64,000 nt of DNA from Pegea sp. RAD2-039 (GCA_034620365.1 JAQGEQ010000255.1:62001-126000); one strand, 5' to 3'. Shown: positions 23,180-36,768, numbered from the stretch's first letter. The notes: generated by a model from the sequence alone, not told the origin. Made by a program: numbers and translations.

Positions 23180-24911
23180 ATGGAAACAACAACTAGGGTA
23201 GCAACAACAAATCTAATTCAAACTTCGACTCATCATGATCCTGTTTCCTCATCCTCTTCTACGATTCTTCTTATGATCCTACTGAAAAAACTCTTTCATG
23301 GTTCCACCTTGAGAAAGACACCAAAAAGCTTTCAGCATCGATTTGGAAGTCGAGAGCGTCGAGACATCGATTCATGGACGTCAGAAAGACTTGACTCTTA
23401 CTACGGTGTTCGTCTCGGATGGGTCACGCTACAATCTTACAACGGATTCTTCCTTCGTATCCATAACAACGGAAGCGTAGACGGGACTCAAGATATCTAC
23501 GATTTAAACAGTAAGTCAATTAAACAATTCGTTGAAATAAAGTTTTTGTTGATTAAAATTAAAAGAAAAAAATTGTCGAAAATGGAATTCAGTGAAAATT
23601 TCCGACAAATTTTTTAATAAATGAATCTAAATGGAAGTTAATTAAGGTGTTTCAGTGACGCAGACAAACTTATAGTTAGGTGAGAAGTGAAATGATTGTT
23701 TGAAGTCACCGAGTACGTGTTCATTAAGGCGTAAGCAACTGCAAAGGCTACTGAAACTACCCTCTTCACCAAAGTGCTAAATCTGCAAAATTATGTTGTG
23801 ATCCGTTAGAAAATATTTCTTTTTGTTCTTTGTTTTGACGCAGGTGCAAATAGAGTGATTTAAGGATTTAGTCTTTGCTTTGTATTTTGTTCTTTCTCAT
23901 CTTACTCCAGTCTGCCTAGGTGGCAGATATAGTGTGTGTTGTAGGTAGAAAAAGGTCGTTAAGTTCTTCATTTGAAATGAGACTGAAAACTTTAAAAGAA
24001 TTATTGATATTTTGTTCTTCTTAAAAACTTTTTTGAGAGAAATTTTAATCGATTATTTTTATAAATTTTGAATGAAAATTATTTTGATCCAAAAAAAAAC
24101 TTTCTTTATGAATTTAAGAGAGCTCTTAAAACTCCGCAAAATTTTCACGCCAAAACATCACACGACCATTTTTGCCAATTCAAACTAGCTTTACGATGGA
24201 CTCCTTTGTCACGTGATCAATTTTATTGCAACAAAAGTGACTATCACAACAACCGATCTCTTTACAGCTGCCCTAGAGTTCAATGTGGACAGAGTGGGCG
24301 AGATTTACTTGAGGGGCGTGTACAGTGGTCGCTTTCTTTCTATGGACAGCAAGGGTAAACTTACTGGACAGGTTAGTTGCTGTGCATTTTATAAAAATTA
24401 ATTTTCATCATCAAATTATATTATAATTTGTCAAAAGTCTCCGATAAAGATCAAAATCACTAGATATCTTTTGGGGCTTCCCCTTTTTTTGCTCGATCTT
24501 TTTAGTTGAGTCGCGAAATAACGTTATGCATGAGTAATTCTCTCACGCCCAAAACTTATTGTGAGGACATATAAATAGTACGTCACCACCTGATGATGTT
24601 TACCGTTCGCTTTCATGCGTTCTTGAGTTCTTTCAGCCTGCAAACGTCCTGAATTGTTTCTTTTTTTACAGAAGTTCGCCGACGAGTCATCGCGATTCAC
24701 AGAAAGGTTGCTGTCAAATAAATTCTCAGCGTTTTCAAATCGAAAAACTCGACCTTCTAGAAAGTTTAAAGATTGCTACATCACTTTGGATCGAAGAGGA
24801 CAATCAAAATCGGGATGTAGAGTCAACATCAACAACAGATCCACTCATTTTCTACCTAGATACATCAAAGTGAAAAATCAGTTGGAACTATTTGAAGGAG
24901 ATTTATTTTAA
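23180..24911 (+). CDS. Fibroblast growth factor family ligand, three exons
   Basis: Exons 23180-23510, 24268-24371 and 24672-24911 join at GT-AG sites with the frame kept, giving 224 residues from the ATG at 23180. The FGF beta-trefoil is spread over the three exons. Exon 1 ends with GFFLRIHNNGSVDGTQD. Exon 2 encodes GEIYLRGVYSGRFLSMDSKG, and exon 3 has the matching core (CYITLDRRGQSKSG) and THFLPR near the end. Exon 2 is exactly 104 nt and both intron positions match the classic FGF gene structure. The product should be a secreted ligand for FGF receptors with heparan sulfate. There is no obvious cleavable signal peptide at the amino terminus; only a short hydrophobic run (STILLMILL) precedes a basic stretch, so an uncleaved internal signal, an unfound upstream exon or an intracellular FGF remains possible. 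The subfamily is not resolved. Confidence 0.9.
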
Positions 24912-27900
24912 ATCTTACAAACTCCACTAATAGTCAACCAACTTCAAACTTGAAGTTTCAATTACTAACAGCTTGACTAATTGTTTCAATGTTTTCTTAT
25001 TACTTTGAAATCAATATTTTTATTTTATGACGTTTATGTGAAAGTTTTTGTGTTAAAACTGACCCACATACTATTGTACTTTTACCATTTGTATTTCCTT
25101 CAATATTTCCACGTTTTTACATACAAAGTCAAAACACACTCTTACTTTTTAACATCAATATGTAAGCATGAAACCATTCTATTACTTGACTAGCAGATTA
25201 TATATTTACTATACAGTCTGATCATAAGAGGTATTTGAAATCTCTAATCACTTGTTCCCAATATCTTAAGTTATCATCTACATCTTGCATGAGTTTGAAA
25301 TTTAGTATTTCATAATCGTTGCACGAATAAATACTTTAATATGATATAATTACGTGATGTAGAATTATTCTACAAAGAAATATAGAGATTAATGAATGAC
25401 TTTTCAATTAAAGAGTTTATTCAGTTATCACATGTTCTAAATAGACTAAAAAAGAAGATGAAAGTATATAAGACTTCGTCAATAGAATAATTCGAAATAA
25501 TTCAAAACAAATTGAGAGTATTGGTTCTTGTTTTACATTAATTAAAAAAATGTTATATGTTTTACTTTTATAAAAAAAATAAAGATATTTGATTTTCTAT
25601 TAAAAATTAGAACTATTGTTGTAATACAACATTTATTTTGAAGCAGTTACAAAGTTTTTCAACAAAAATAATTCTGTATAACTTCGAGTAAACTTTTTTG
25701 ATTTAAATATTTTCTAAATTCTAAAATAATTAAGAATTTGTTAAAAAATTTTGTCAAAACCTAAAAAAGGAAGAAAGTAACTAAATCACTTAAAAACAGA
25801 ATTGTTGATTTGTAATATAAAAACTGAATAAACTAAACACACTTATAAATATTTAAATTACAACTTTGCTTTTAGATAACATAATTTTAATCAATTTTTT
25901 AAACATTAGCAATTGTCTAGAAGATATTTCTAAAAATTAATAAGATAACAGATGAGTTGAATTTTTTCTTCGTTTTCATTTATCTTATCGCATTTATTGA
26001 AATAAATAAATAAAAGTTTATTGTTTTTCATGAATTATTTAGCTTATACTTTGCTAAAATCTGTTGTATGCTTTGTTCTGAAGCAAAATTATATTGTAAA
26101 TTATTTGGAGCATTACATAATCATTTTTATACTATTTAAGTTCATTGCTACAATAGAAGGTACTTTACAACTAACAGGTACATTTGCAGAAGAAGGTGAC
26201 TAGTTTACATTGTCTGGGCTAGGGCATAACCAAAGCAACTTTAGATAATAAATGAAAGTTTTAGATTATTACTTTTTTCTTGAAACTTTTTCTCAATTTG
26301 AGTAAAAAACTTTTGATTTTTCATTCTGCGTTTGAAATTTAGTTTAAAACATAAAATGGAAGTTCTTTTGACATTAAGTTGAGTTTAAAAATATTTTATG
26401 AAAGTTCATTGCTTTTAAAAGCATATTAATTTTCAGCACTATCTACTTCGACATTTTTATTCATAATTTGATGTTTGTTGTTAAGTTGATGTATTAGTTC
26501 CTCTTAAGTGGCTGTCACTAAATTTGTAGTTCTTTATATAGCATTTCAACCAGCTAAGCTAAATGCTTGAAACTAAAGTATATAGTACTTTGGTATATAA
26601 ACTTTGATTTAAGCATACAAAAGGAATGATTTTTCAACTATTAAATCATATATATATAATAACCATATAATATAATTGCTAATTAAGATATTGATAGTTT
26701 AAATATGGAAACTTTTATTTTCTAACCTGGGACCACAAAATTATAATAAAGATTTGCAACCATTTTGTTATTTACTAATGATTACTTCATAAAACTAAAA
26801 GAATTTTAAGAATTTAAAAACGCTTCATATGTAATATGAAAATATTTATCAGACTATCTGGCGAACTATAAGCGAGTTTGTTGTTGAAAATGATCAAAAC
26901 TATTAGTCTAATGAGTTAATTGGTATTTATATTACTGGATTTCTATGAAAATTTGAGCTTTAGTAATTTATGCAAAAATCCTATTTACATATTTTTTAAT
27001 GTTTAAAATTACATCTATTGATTTTTATTTATTTTTAAGTATTATCTTTGCTAATAACACAAACAAAATGCTTCTGTAAAATTGTAAACATAAAAAGATT
27101 CCTTTAAAACAAACCAATTTGTTTTTTATTTGTCTAAACAAAAGTATAAAATAGATATATTTTCAATTAAAACACTATTTTAATTCAACTTTGGTATCAA
27201 TGAACATAATATGCTGAAGGTATTTATTTCAATTAAATTATTTTTTACTAAACATATTAGTTGATCATAAAGAAAATAATCTAAAAAAGATTGGATTTTA
27301 TAAAATATTTTGATAAATAGTAATTTTAAATTTTTTCTAGGTAACGTGTTATCGTTTTCACATCATTGTTTATTTAGAAGATTTTCATTAAATATTGAAA
27401 TATGATCACATTTTACAATAAAAAACCATTTGGTTGAACTGGCAAAATTTGAAATGTTTTTATTCCTGTTAACATGTCAAGTTCTTTCTTGAAAAAATGT
27501 AATTTATTATTTTTATTTTTCTCTACGAAATAAAAATGCTTTTAAAAAACCACAATAAGTTTATTTCTAATGTTTAAATGGTTTTTATTTTTTGATGAAT
27601 ACTTATTTCCTTTTTTATTTTTGTTTAAAATTTTACAAGATCTGATGAGTTCTTTTATGACTATATAAATATTACTTTATAAATATTACTTTTATTATAA
27701 TTAATAATTTATAATATAACTTATTTTGCAGTTAACATCATACTGTTGAATTATTTCAACAAATACTCATCTCTTTTTCTACACTGTAGGAACACTAAAA
27801 ACTAGGATAGATTTAAAACATTTAATTTCCAAGTTTTTGTGGAGCATAAACAGTTTCCATAGAAACTTGATAAAACATCAGAAAAATAGATGAACCAAAA

Positions 27901-29234
27901 TTATTCATTATATTTGCTGGAGTTATCTATTCACTGTTACATGGCTTTAACTCTCATTGATAAACTTCAATTTTGTAAAATCGTTTAACAATTTTTCTTT
28001 TCAGTATCATCCAAAAATAATATAAACTTTACTTTTAATCAAGGAAGGTTTAGTATTTCAAAAACTAATAGATTCTAGTTAAAACCTTTTAAAACAAGTT
28101 ATAAATTATTTGATAATATAAAATAATTATAAGATGTTATGTAGTTGTAGTGATTTGTTTTGCTTTTATAATAAATAAGCGGCAAAATGTGCCAGCCTAA
28201 AAAAATTGCTTCTAACTACATGTACTAAGTTTTATTTTCAGATAAAATGGTAAAACTACAAATACCTGTAGTATATAACATTAATTTAAAAATAAATCAA
28301 AAATTAGTTAATATATGATAGAATAATTATCTAAAAATATTCAGAAATTACGCTTTAGCCGTTAGTAAAAAAAGCTTGATAGTATTTACCACATTTTGTA
28401 TTTTTGGTTTGTTTTAAGAACTGGCAAATAAAACTGTTTTAAAAATACAACTAAATTTTTTTAGTGTATATGTTTATGATTTTTGTTAAACTGAAAATGA
28501 TCTGAACTAGTTTTATGTAAGTTTGTACGAAATATATTGTAGTATTTTTTCACCACTTTGTTACAACAGACCTGATTTGCTTAATTCAATATTTAACCAG
28601 ATACTTAGAAACGATTCCAACTATGAAACTATTTCTTCTGCTTTCTGTAAATTCAAGTCAAAAGTGATTAATAGATCAATCATTTATGGATAAGACGAAC
28701 AATATAAAGTAAACAACTATTATCTATTTTATTTTGGTTAAGTTTAAGTGCTGCAAAACAATTCTCGAAAGCATTTGGGATGATGACGTTCTTTTAATCG
28801 ATTATAAATAACAATAAATTAAATTTTAATCGAGATTTTGTTGAAATTTTCCAAATAATAATGTAATTATCGGAATATTCATAAGAATATTTACACTAAA
28901 AAGAAACAAATTCAAATGTTAAAGCTGAAATTCAAAAAGTAATAAACAAACAAACTTTTACAACTTAAGAAATCACTTCGAAATTAAAGCAAAAGTTGAA
29001 AAGTAGATTTCGAAGCAAGAAAATTTCAAAAGTACAAAGGCATAAAACATTATGTACATAGAAAGACTTACTCTTCAAATGCAATTAACTGGGCCTTTCA
29101 TTTTCTCAAAAAATTGGCTTATTTTTACCTTATTGATTACAATTAAAACGAAAAGGCTTTAAAGATTAACTGGGAGTTGACCCATCTGTTAAATGTAATT
29201 TTTGCTTATGTATAGTTTCATTTACTTGAGATTT
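24912..29234. other. Long gene-poor AT-rich region
   Basis: About 4.3 kb between the FGF gene and the 3' end of the first receptor gene. Open frames such as 24981-25193 and 26021-26203 are short, hydrophobic and AT-driven, with no splice context or motif. Nothing else is supported. Confidence 0.5.
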
Positions 29235-31124
29235 TTATTTCTGAGTCCCAGTGATATTTGAACTCATAGGAATACTACAACTAGTAGTAGCAGTAATACC
29301 AGATTTTTGAGATTTAGATTCATTTTGAAACCGATTATTTCCATTTGTACGTGAAATTTTACGTAAGAGAGAAAAAAATCCTTTTCTAAACTCACGATTT
29401 TGAGCATTATAGATAATTATGTTCCCAATAGTATTGGACAACATAAAAGTAATTGCAACCTTTTCAACGATAAAATACTTATGTAGAAAAGAAAAATCAA
29501 CCTTTCTAGGTGTAGATAAAGCATTTAATGGTATAGATAGCTCAGCAATAAGCAAAATAAACATTGGCAAGATACTCACAGTAAATGCTCCAACCATTAT
29601 TAATAAATTTTTTGCCAATCGGACCTCCAAAGAGTTCTGTATGTTGCTTGTTTTAGCAACAAGTTTCTTTCCTTTTTTACTATGTTGAAGAGTTTTCCAA
29701 AAAGTCAAAATACTCAGAGTCCACATTAGTGGAATTGGCAAAGCAAAGCAAGTTATTAATACTAAGCTTGCAAAGCTTCCTTGCATGCTAGCAAGACCTC
29801 TGTTCTTACAGCGATAATATAAAGATGGTCCGACAACCACAGGTAACAGAGATACTATGAAAGCAATAAGCCAAACAATTGAAGCTAATCTAATTGATTT
29901 TTTTCTAGATTGTGTTTTGCGATATTTTAAAGGTTTTGAGATGGCATATAATCGGTCCCAAGCAGCAAGAATTAAAGTATAGACAGAAGCAAAGACAACA
30001 AGTGAAGAAAACATGCCAGATATATTTAGGTATGCAGAGTTGAATTTGTATGCCTTGTCAATCGTAGAAATTGTAATATTTTGTGTTTCACTTATCGGTA
30101 AGTTTATTTCATAGATATTTAGAAGTCGAAAAACTTGTTTGTATGTGTTGTAAAATATAGAAGGAAATACAAATAAAGATAAAATAACGTCTGATAAAGC
30201 TATCGAAGCTTTATAGATGAATTGTGTATGACGTAAACTTGGACTAAAATATATAACTGCCAACACAGAAATGTTAAGGATAGACCCTAATACAGAACCA
30301 ACAATTTCAAATACAAGTCCAAGAATAATTCCATTTTTGCATCTATTAAAATTGATTAAATTAAGTTGCATAAAAACATTAAGTGCTAAACTTATTTGTC
30401 TTAATTTAACACAAAAATAGTGTTGCTAATAATTTTTAGATTTTTTTATTTAAAAACTTAGTTGGCGTACTTACGTTGAATCAGCAAGTTCAAAGTACTC
30501 CACCGAAAGACTTTTATGGTCGCTGGCATTGAGTCCTCCCCACACAACTAAACAGCTATAATAGTTAAACTTCAAAATTTCGACAAAATTTTCCGGTTTA
30601 GAAATTTCTGATACGGCGACTTGTACACATGGATCTAATACTTCATTTTTACTTAATTCTGAAGTTTTAATCATCAAAACAGCATCTCTCCAGGATAGAG
30701 TCAAGTTCTTTTTGCTTCTCAAAACTGACTTCACTTTACTAAAGCATTTTTCTTCAAGTTTTGAGTGATTACAAAATGATAGATAAAGATTTTTACTGTA
30801 ATCATTCAACGCAAAAGTTTGGTACTGGCATTCTTTTTTCAGATTTTCAGAACAATTCCAAGACTTGAGTGTTTGAAAGTATCGTGAAAGATAAAAGTAA
30901 TCCTTTACCCATGAACATTCAAAAGTTTTAGTTAAATTGTTACAACACTCTTCTGATTGGCTGATTACTTGATCTTTAGGGACATATTGACATTTGATTG
31001 GCTGTGCACATTTTTCTTTAGTAAATAGATGAGCAATATTTGTTTGGTTATTAGTTTGAACGCTTGATGATATTAGTGAGTTGAATAGTATAAAAACAAT
31101 GAGCCAGGTAATTGAATAACCCAT
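29235..31124 (-). CDS. Class A GPCR with 12-cysteine ectodomain, copy A
   Basis: Two exons on the minus strand (30475-31124 and 29235-30342) join through a 132-nt GT-AG intron in phase 2, giving about 585 residues. Exon 1 encodes a signal peptide (residues 1 to about 20) and an extracellular domain with cysteines at 39, 45, 60, 61, 70, 91, 99, 118, 127, 166 and 191, plus one at 218 just after the junction. It has six Asn-X-Ser/Thr sequons. Exon 2 encodes seven hydrophobic helices. AAWDRLYAISKPLKYR stands at the end of helix 3 (a DRY-motif variant), SILPMFILL in helix 6 and NIIIYNAQNREFRKGF in helix 7/8 in place of NPxxY. The usual helix-3 cysteine is missing. Ligand unknown; G-protein coupling at the plasma membrane is inferred from class. 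The ectodomain family is not recognised. Confidence 0.85.
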
Positions 31125-34100
31125 AAATATCGTAATTCTTAAAGTATTATAAACTAAAACTTACAATTAAAGCAATTTTTATCTGAAATAAAACAGTTTT
31201 TAAACAACTTTTATGTTTGAGATTAATTACAACAAAGTACTTTCATTTCAAGTCATTAAAAAGAGAAGCAACATCATTAAGACTGAAATAAATGAGTCTG
31301 TTTTATTCAAAACACTAACTAAGTCATTTTAAAAGTAAAAACGTGTTAGAAGAAGTGATGATTTGATATCAATTTAGTTCAAAATTAAACCTTCAAATTG
31401 CTATTAAGATCGATCAACTAGAAATATCGAAACATATGCTAGCAAGCTTTGAAGCAGTTTCTGAGTAAACTAACCTTTTTAAAAAACTGAAGTTAACAAA
31501 CTGGCTCAACCATTAACAAAATAGCTGCCAAAACTATTCCAAACTATTCAGCTAAGTGTTTATTTATGTTCTTATATCTTAAATTATATAAATTAAACTT
31601 ACAAATAATTTATTTAGCCCCAGAAGTATGGGCACGTAGTCCCACTATCTTGTAGTTGTTTTGAGAGAAGCAAAGACTAAGGGTGTACCCCACAGAGAAT
31701 TTACAATCTGTTGACCTTGATGTCACTATTCAATGTCAAAGGGTCGTGTCGTCAACGAACAGAACTTAAAGTAATGATGGTTCAGCACACGCTATTCCTC
31801 ACTGTAATTAGCTAATGCTCAGGCAAGAAAATAGTATGACTGTCAGCATTCATTTACTTCTTCAGTTTTAGAATATAAATCAAAAAGTTTTTAAACTATT
31901 ATGAAAACGATTAACTTTCACAACACACTTAAATTTCAAAATACTTTTATATCTTAGCTTTCAAATGGAAATTAATTTAAATGAAACGCATTTTCATGAA
32001 GATTTGTTTTATTTTTACTATATCTTATTCAACAAATAGCTGCATGTGATAAATCATACAGTTCTTACAGCGAGCTAAAACAAAACAATATGAGCATAAA
32101 CACAATGAACTGGTCTTAAGTACCACAATGTAGCCTAATTAATATAGAAAGAATAGAAAAACTGCAAAGTGTAAAAGTAAAATATAAATTAAAAATCAAC
32201 GATTTATTACAAATCCGTAAAGAAAATGAATATACTGGTAGCATTAAAAGGCATTTGTTAACAAAATTACTTTAATCTTAATTCTTAACAACATTTTAAA
32301 GGAGGTGATAGATTCAATTTCATTTTGAAAAACTCTGTTGTAGAAGATAATGTGATGAGTTTTTTAATCAATTAAATTTGTGGTCGTACTATAAACGCTT
32401 CAACAAAAACATTTTGAATAGTTTTTGCTAAGAAAATTGTTCTTTAAATATCCATCACCTCATTATCTTAAAGTAGGGCTTGAACTGTTTTCGTATCTAC
32501 TCTATAACAACTTGCTTGCTCTATTATTATCGACAATAAATTATTCAAATTTTTTTTCGTTCTAATTTCTCGGTGTGCATCACATAAAAACCAACTTAAA
32601 CTTTATTTTAAAAGCTGAAATATATCAACTGTAATAATAATTAATAACTTTATTACCAATTACTAGAATCTTTGTACCAATTACTGAAATTATCTTAAGA
32701 TACAAATTTGTTACAATAAAAGTTAAAACATAAAAGTAATCTTAATTCATAAATTAAGTCTTATTAAATTAAGTGACAATTACTTTTTAATGCTACCTGT
32801 TTAATGAACTTTGATCTATTTAGAAAGCTCTATTATTTCCGATCTAATTAATTTAATAAACGCCTACAATTACGTATATCCGTTGTTAAGACTTTCTCTT
32901 GATAAATTTTGGAATGGCTCAAAGCTTTTAAAAGTAAAGTCTTGATTAGTTGTCGAAACTAGTTGCAACATTAAAACTTTCACTTATCATTAATAGTGTT
33001 AGATATATCTACGGTAATATTTATTAAAATACGTAATTGACCAATACTAAATTTAAGCATAAAAATCTTGAACTGAATTTTTGTTTTTTACTTCTAACTA
33101 CTTCTTAACTGTCATCAGGCTAGTTATTTTGTGGTTTAGAAAACTATAAAAACTTCCTTAAAATAATTACAAATTATATTATCTAATAAAGTTAAATTTT
33201 AATGTTTAATTTAAATAAAATTGTGTCATTGTAGATTACTAATCAAATAAATCGAAGTAGTTGCCGTTTTTTTAAAGGTAAAATTGCTCACAAATACAAA
33301 TTTTGGATTAAACCTGAAACTTAAAACAAAGTACTTAATACAAATTGTATTTTAACCAATTTAGTTCAAAATACAAAAAAGTTTTAAATTTTGTTTACAA
33401 TAAATTTTAATCAACAATCTTAAAGTAATCTAAAATTCAATTAAAATTAAAAACCTTTATAATAGCCGAAAACCGAAAAGTTTTTGTTAATAATAAGAAT
33501 TTAACAATTTAGGTTATCTGAAACATTTTAATTTTAGATTTTACTGGACTTCTATACTCACATTTTTTGATAGAAAGAACATTTTGAATCGTCAAAACTT
33601 ATAAATTGTAAATAAGTTCAAACAATATTTATCGTATAAATCAAAACAAAAAATAATTTCAAAAGTTTTATTTAAAAAAAGGCCTTTTGAAATTTGTAAT
33701 TATTTATATACACCCTTCCTTATTACAACTACCTAGCACTAAAAATAGTTTATGCTAAATACGATCAAAAGTTAAATTAAAAAAATGTGTTGTTAATTTG
33801 TTGAATGTTGATAATGTTAAATAGAAATAACAGCTATATCTAAAAGAAAGTAAAAATTGATTTTTTGAGTAATTAAATGGTAGATAATTTAAGATGAATA
33901 TTTGCGTTTAGATTAATTTTATTTTATTCAAATATACTTGAAAAAAACAACAGTTAGTTATTAAAAATAACTTTAATAAAATACTAATTATTGTTTTTTT
34001 AATTGTGTAATAATTACATATAAGTTAAATTAGTTTTAGAATTTGGATAGCTGTTTTATTATTAAAGTACAATTTGTTGAATATTGTCACTAAAGTGTAA

Positions 34101-34928
34101 CCATCAAGCTACAAAATAATTACTGTAAATGATGTCTTATCAAAGGTTTTTTGATCTGTGAACACGACAAACAGTTTAAAGCAAAAGTTTGTCCTTTTGA
34201 TTTTTTAATTTGTTGAGCTTTTTGTATAACACAAGAATTTTTTATGCTATATTGGCATCTGTTTTACAGAGAAATCTTAGTTGTTAAGAATATTATTTTT
34301 ATGTTTGCTACATGAAGTATAAAACAAAGCTTTATGATTAAGTAAACACATTGAAAAAGCAATCAACTTATAAAAATGTTAGTTTCTAAAATCTTTTAAA
34401 CCTGTCTTCGTTGATCATTCATTATCAAATGAGGCAACACTGTGTTCAGTTTTCTACTTTATAACTTTATTTTTGAAAAGCTGAAACCTCTTAAACAAAA
34501 ATGTTATCAATCAAGAATATTCTATGAAAATTATATTCAATCTTGAATATCTATAGTTAACATTTTAAGAAAAGTTAAAACTACTAACTACCTGCTGTTA
34601 AACTTTGGTATAGTTAAAGGCAACTTTATATCTAAGTTTTTATGAGTGAACTAAATAATTTCTATTTGCAAAAAAACAAAATATCAATCCTCAAAATTAT
34701 AATCAATTTGTATATCACAATACCTCATTATAAGTGGACAAAAACACAAGTATTTGAAGAGTATTTTGTAATTTACAACAGATAAATACAGAAAATCAAG
34801 GCTGTAGAAGCATTCTTAGTTAACTTTTAAGTCTAAATAATATATATATACATATAACAAAATATTATGTAAATAAAATATTCTTTAAACACGATTTTCT
34901 TGGAAACAGCGATATTGGGAAAAATCGA
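31125..34928. other. Intergenic DNA between the two receptor genes
   Basis: AT-rich spacer. A patch of different composition at about 31.6-31.8 kb includes a diverged dispersed-repeat copy. No exon or open frame is supported, and I found no leftover receptor exon here. Confidence 0.45.
31690..31790 (-). repeat. Diverged dispersed repeat, copy 2
   Basis: The reverse complement of this stretch aligns loosely with 5511-5600 and shares ggtcaacagattgta. The family is unknown and the boundaries are not visible. Confidence 0.35.
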
Positions 34929-36768
34929 TTATAGTTCTGATGTCGTGGTTGCGATTGATTTCTTTTTCTTAATACTATATTTATCTCGAATTTTTTTGTG
35001 ATAAGAAGTACAACCAAACTTTAAAGCAATTTTTGAAATCATGATAATAAAAGCTTTTCTGAACTGAGGGTTTCTTGCGCTATAAATAAAAAAATTCCAC
35101 ATGGTGTTTAACAACAATAAAATCTTACATATCTGTTCTGCTACAATGTATTTCCCAAAATAATCAAAATCAAAACTACGTGGAACTCTTAAGCCATTAA
35201 ATGGTGTAAACATATCGACAATAAAAAGAATAAAAAGAGGAAGAATGCTTATAGTAAAAGCTCCAACCATCAAAAGCAATGTTTTTGCCAAACGAAGCTC
35301 TACAGAAGTTACAGAGTTATTAGTGTTTGATCGAATTGATTTTGCTTTTTTACTAAACTTGTAAGTTCTCCAGAACGTCAAAAAACTAATTACCCACATG
35401 GCTGGAATAGGTAAAAAAGCAAAAACACCCAATAATAAAGAAGCATATCTACCACGGATAGATACTATGGCTTTAGACTTACCCTCATAATATAAATAAG
35501 GCTCGCAAAATATTGGTATAATTGAAACAATCAAAGCTACAAGCCAAGCCAAAGCAGAAAGTCTTACTGCAACTAGCCTACCATTTAATTTACGATATTT
35601 CAAAGGACTTGAGATTGCAAATAATCTATCCCAAGCTGCTATCACCATAGTATAGATAGAAACAAAAATAACAGTCAAAGTAAATACACCAAAAGCATTC
35701 ATGTAAGTCTTATTAAACATTATTGGTTCATCAGCAAATTGTAATGTTATGTTATTTTTTTGACTTGTTTTAAAAGTTGAATTATGAATGTTTAAAGGCC
35801 AATTAACTTGCTGAAAAACGTTATTTATCATTGAAGGAAATATCAAACATGACATCATTAAATCTGATACAGCAATTGAAAATCGGTAAATGAATTGTGC
35901 ATGGCGTAAGGTCGGTGTTATGAATATTACTGCAACTACACATGCGTTTAATATCAAACTTATTATATCAATCAAGAAAAGAAATGCAATGTAGCCTCTA
36001 AGTGAAGATTTGCAACTGAAAAAAAAATTATCAAATTTATTTTTGTTAGAGAGACTTTGCTTATTTACTAGTTGTTTAAATTTTCAGCTTAGTTGTAAAA
36101 TGTGATAAATATATTCACCTTTCTGACAATAAATCCATTATTTTGAACTCATAATTTTCTATAGTTTCTGAATTAAATCCCTTCCAGCCTATGAGACACG
36201 TAACAAAATTTATTTTCAAAAATTCGACAAAATTTTCCGGTTTAGAAATTTCTGATATGGCGACTTGTACACATGGATCTAATACTTCATTTTTACTTAA
36301 TTCTGAAGTTTTAATCATCGAAACAGCATCTCTCCAGGATAGAGTCAAGTTCTTTTTGCTTCTCAAAACTGACTTCACTTTACTAAAGCATTTTTCTTTA
36401 AGTTTTGAGTGATTACAAAATGACAGATAAAGATTTTTACTGTAATCATTCAACGCAAAAGTTTGGTACTGGCATTCTTTTTTCAAATTTTCAGAACAAT
36501 TCCAAGACTTGAGTGTTTGAAAGTATCGAAAAAGATAATTGTGATCTAAGGCCCATGAACATTCAAAAGTTTTAGTTAAATTGTTACAGCACTCTTCTGA
36601 TTGGCTGATTACTTGATCTTTAGGGACATATTGACATTTGATTGGCTGTGCACATTTATCTTCAGTAAATAGATGAACAATATTTGTTTGGTTATTAGTT
36701 TGAATGCTTGATGATATTGATGAGTTGAATAGTATAAAAACAATGAGCCAAGTAATTGAATAACCCAT
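34929..36768 (-). CDS. Class A GPCR with 12-cysteine ectodomain, copy B
   Basis: Tandem paralogue of copy A with the same structure: exon 1 36119-36768 (650 nt, identical in length to copy A), a 103-nt intron, and exon 2 34929-36015, phase 2, about 578 residues. The signal peptide and all twelve cysteine positions are conserved. Residues 1-186 differ from copy A at only 14 positions, whereas residues 187-217 and the whole 7TM exon differ widely (by eye under half identical). The 7TM part has AAWDRLFAISSPLKYR, SILPLFILFIVD and NFFIYSARNPQFRKAF. Neither the helix-3 cysteine nor an extracellular-loop-2 partner is present. An acceptor-like aatacag lies 26 nt before the ATG. Function is expected to be peptide, amine or other small-ligand sensing, with no basis to choose. 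Confidence 0.85.

Noticed and set aside
23640-23780. Possible small inverted-repeat transposon in FGF intron 1 (ggtgtttcagt ... actgaaactacc)
   Set aside because: The terminal match is short and imperfect and no target-site duplication is visible.
30471-31124. A stand-alone 217-residue secreted protein
   Set aside because: The frame ends in a canonical donor (gtaagt), and splicing to the acceptor at 30343 continues in frame into the 7TM exon. The paralogue at 36.1 kb does the same, so it is exon 1 of a receptor gene.
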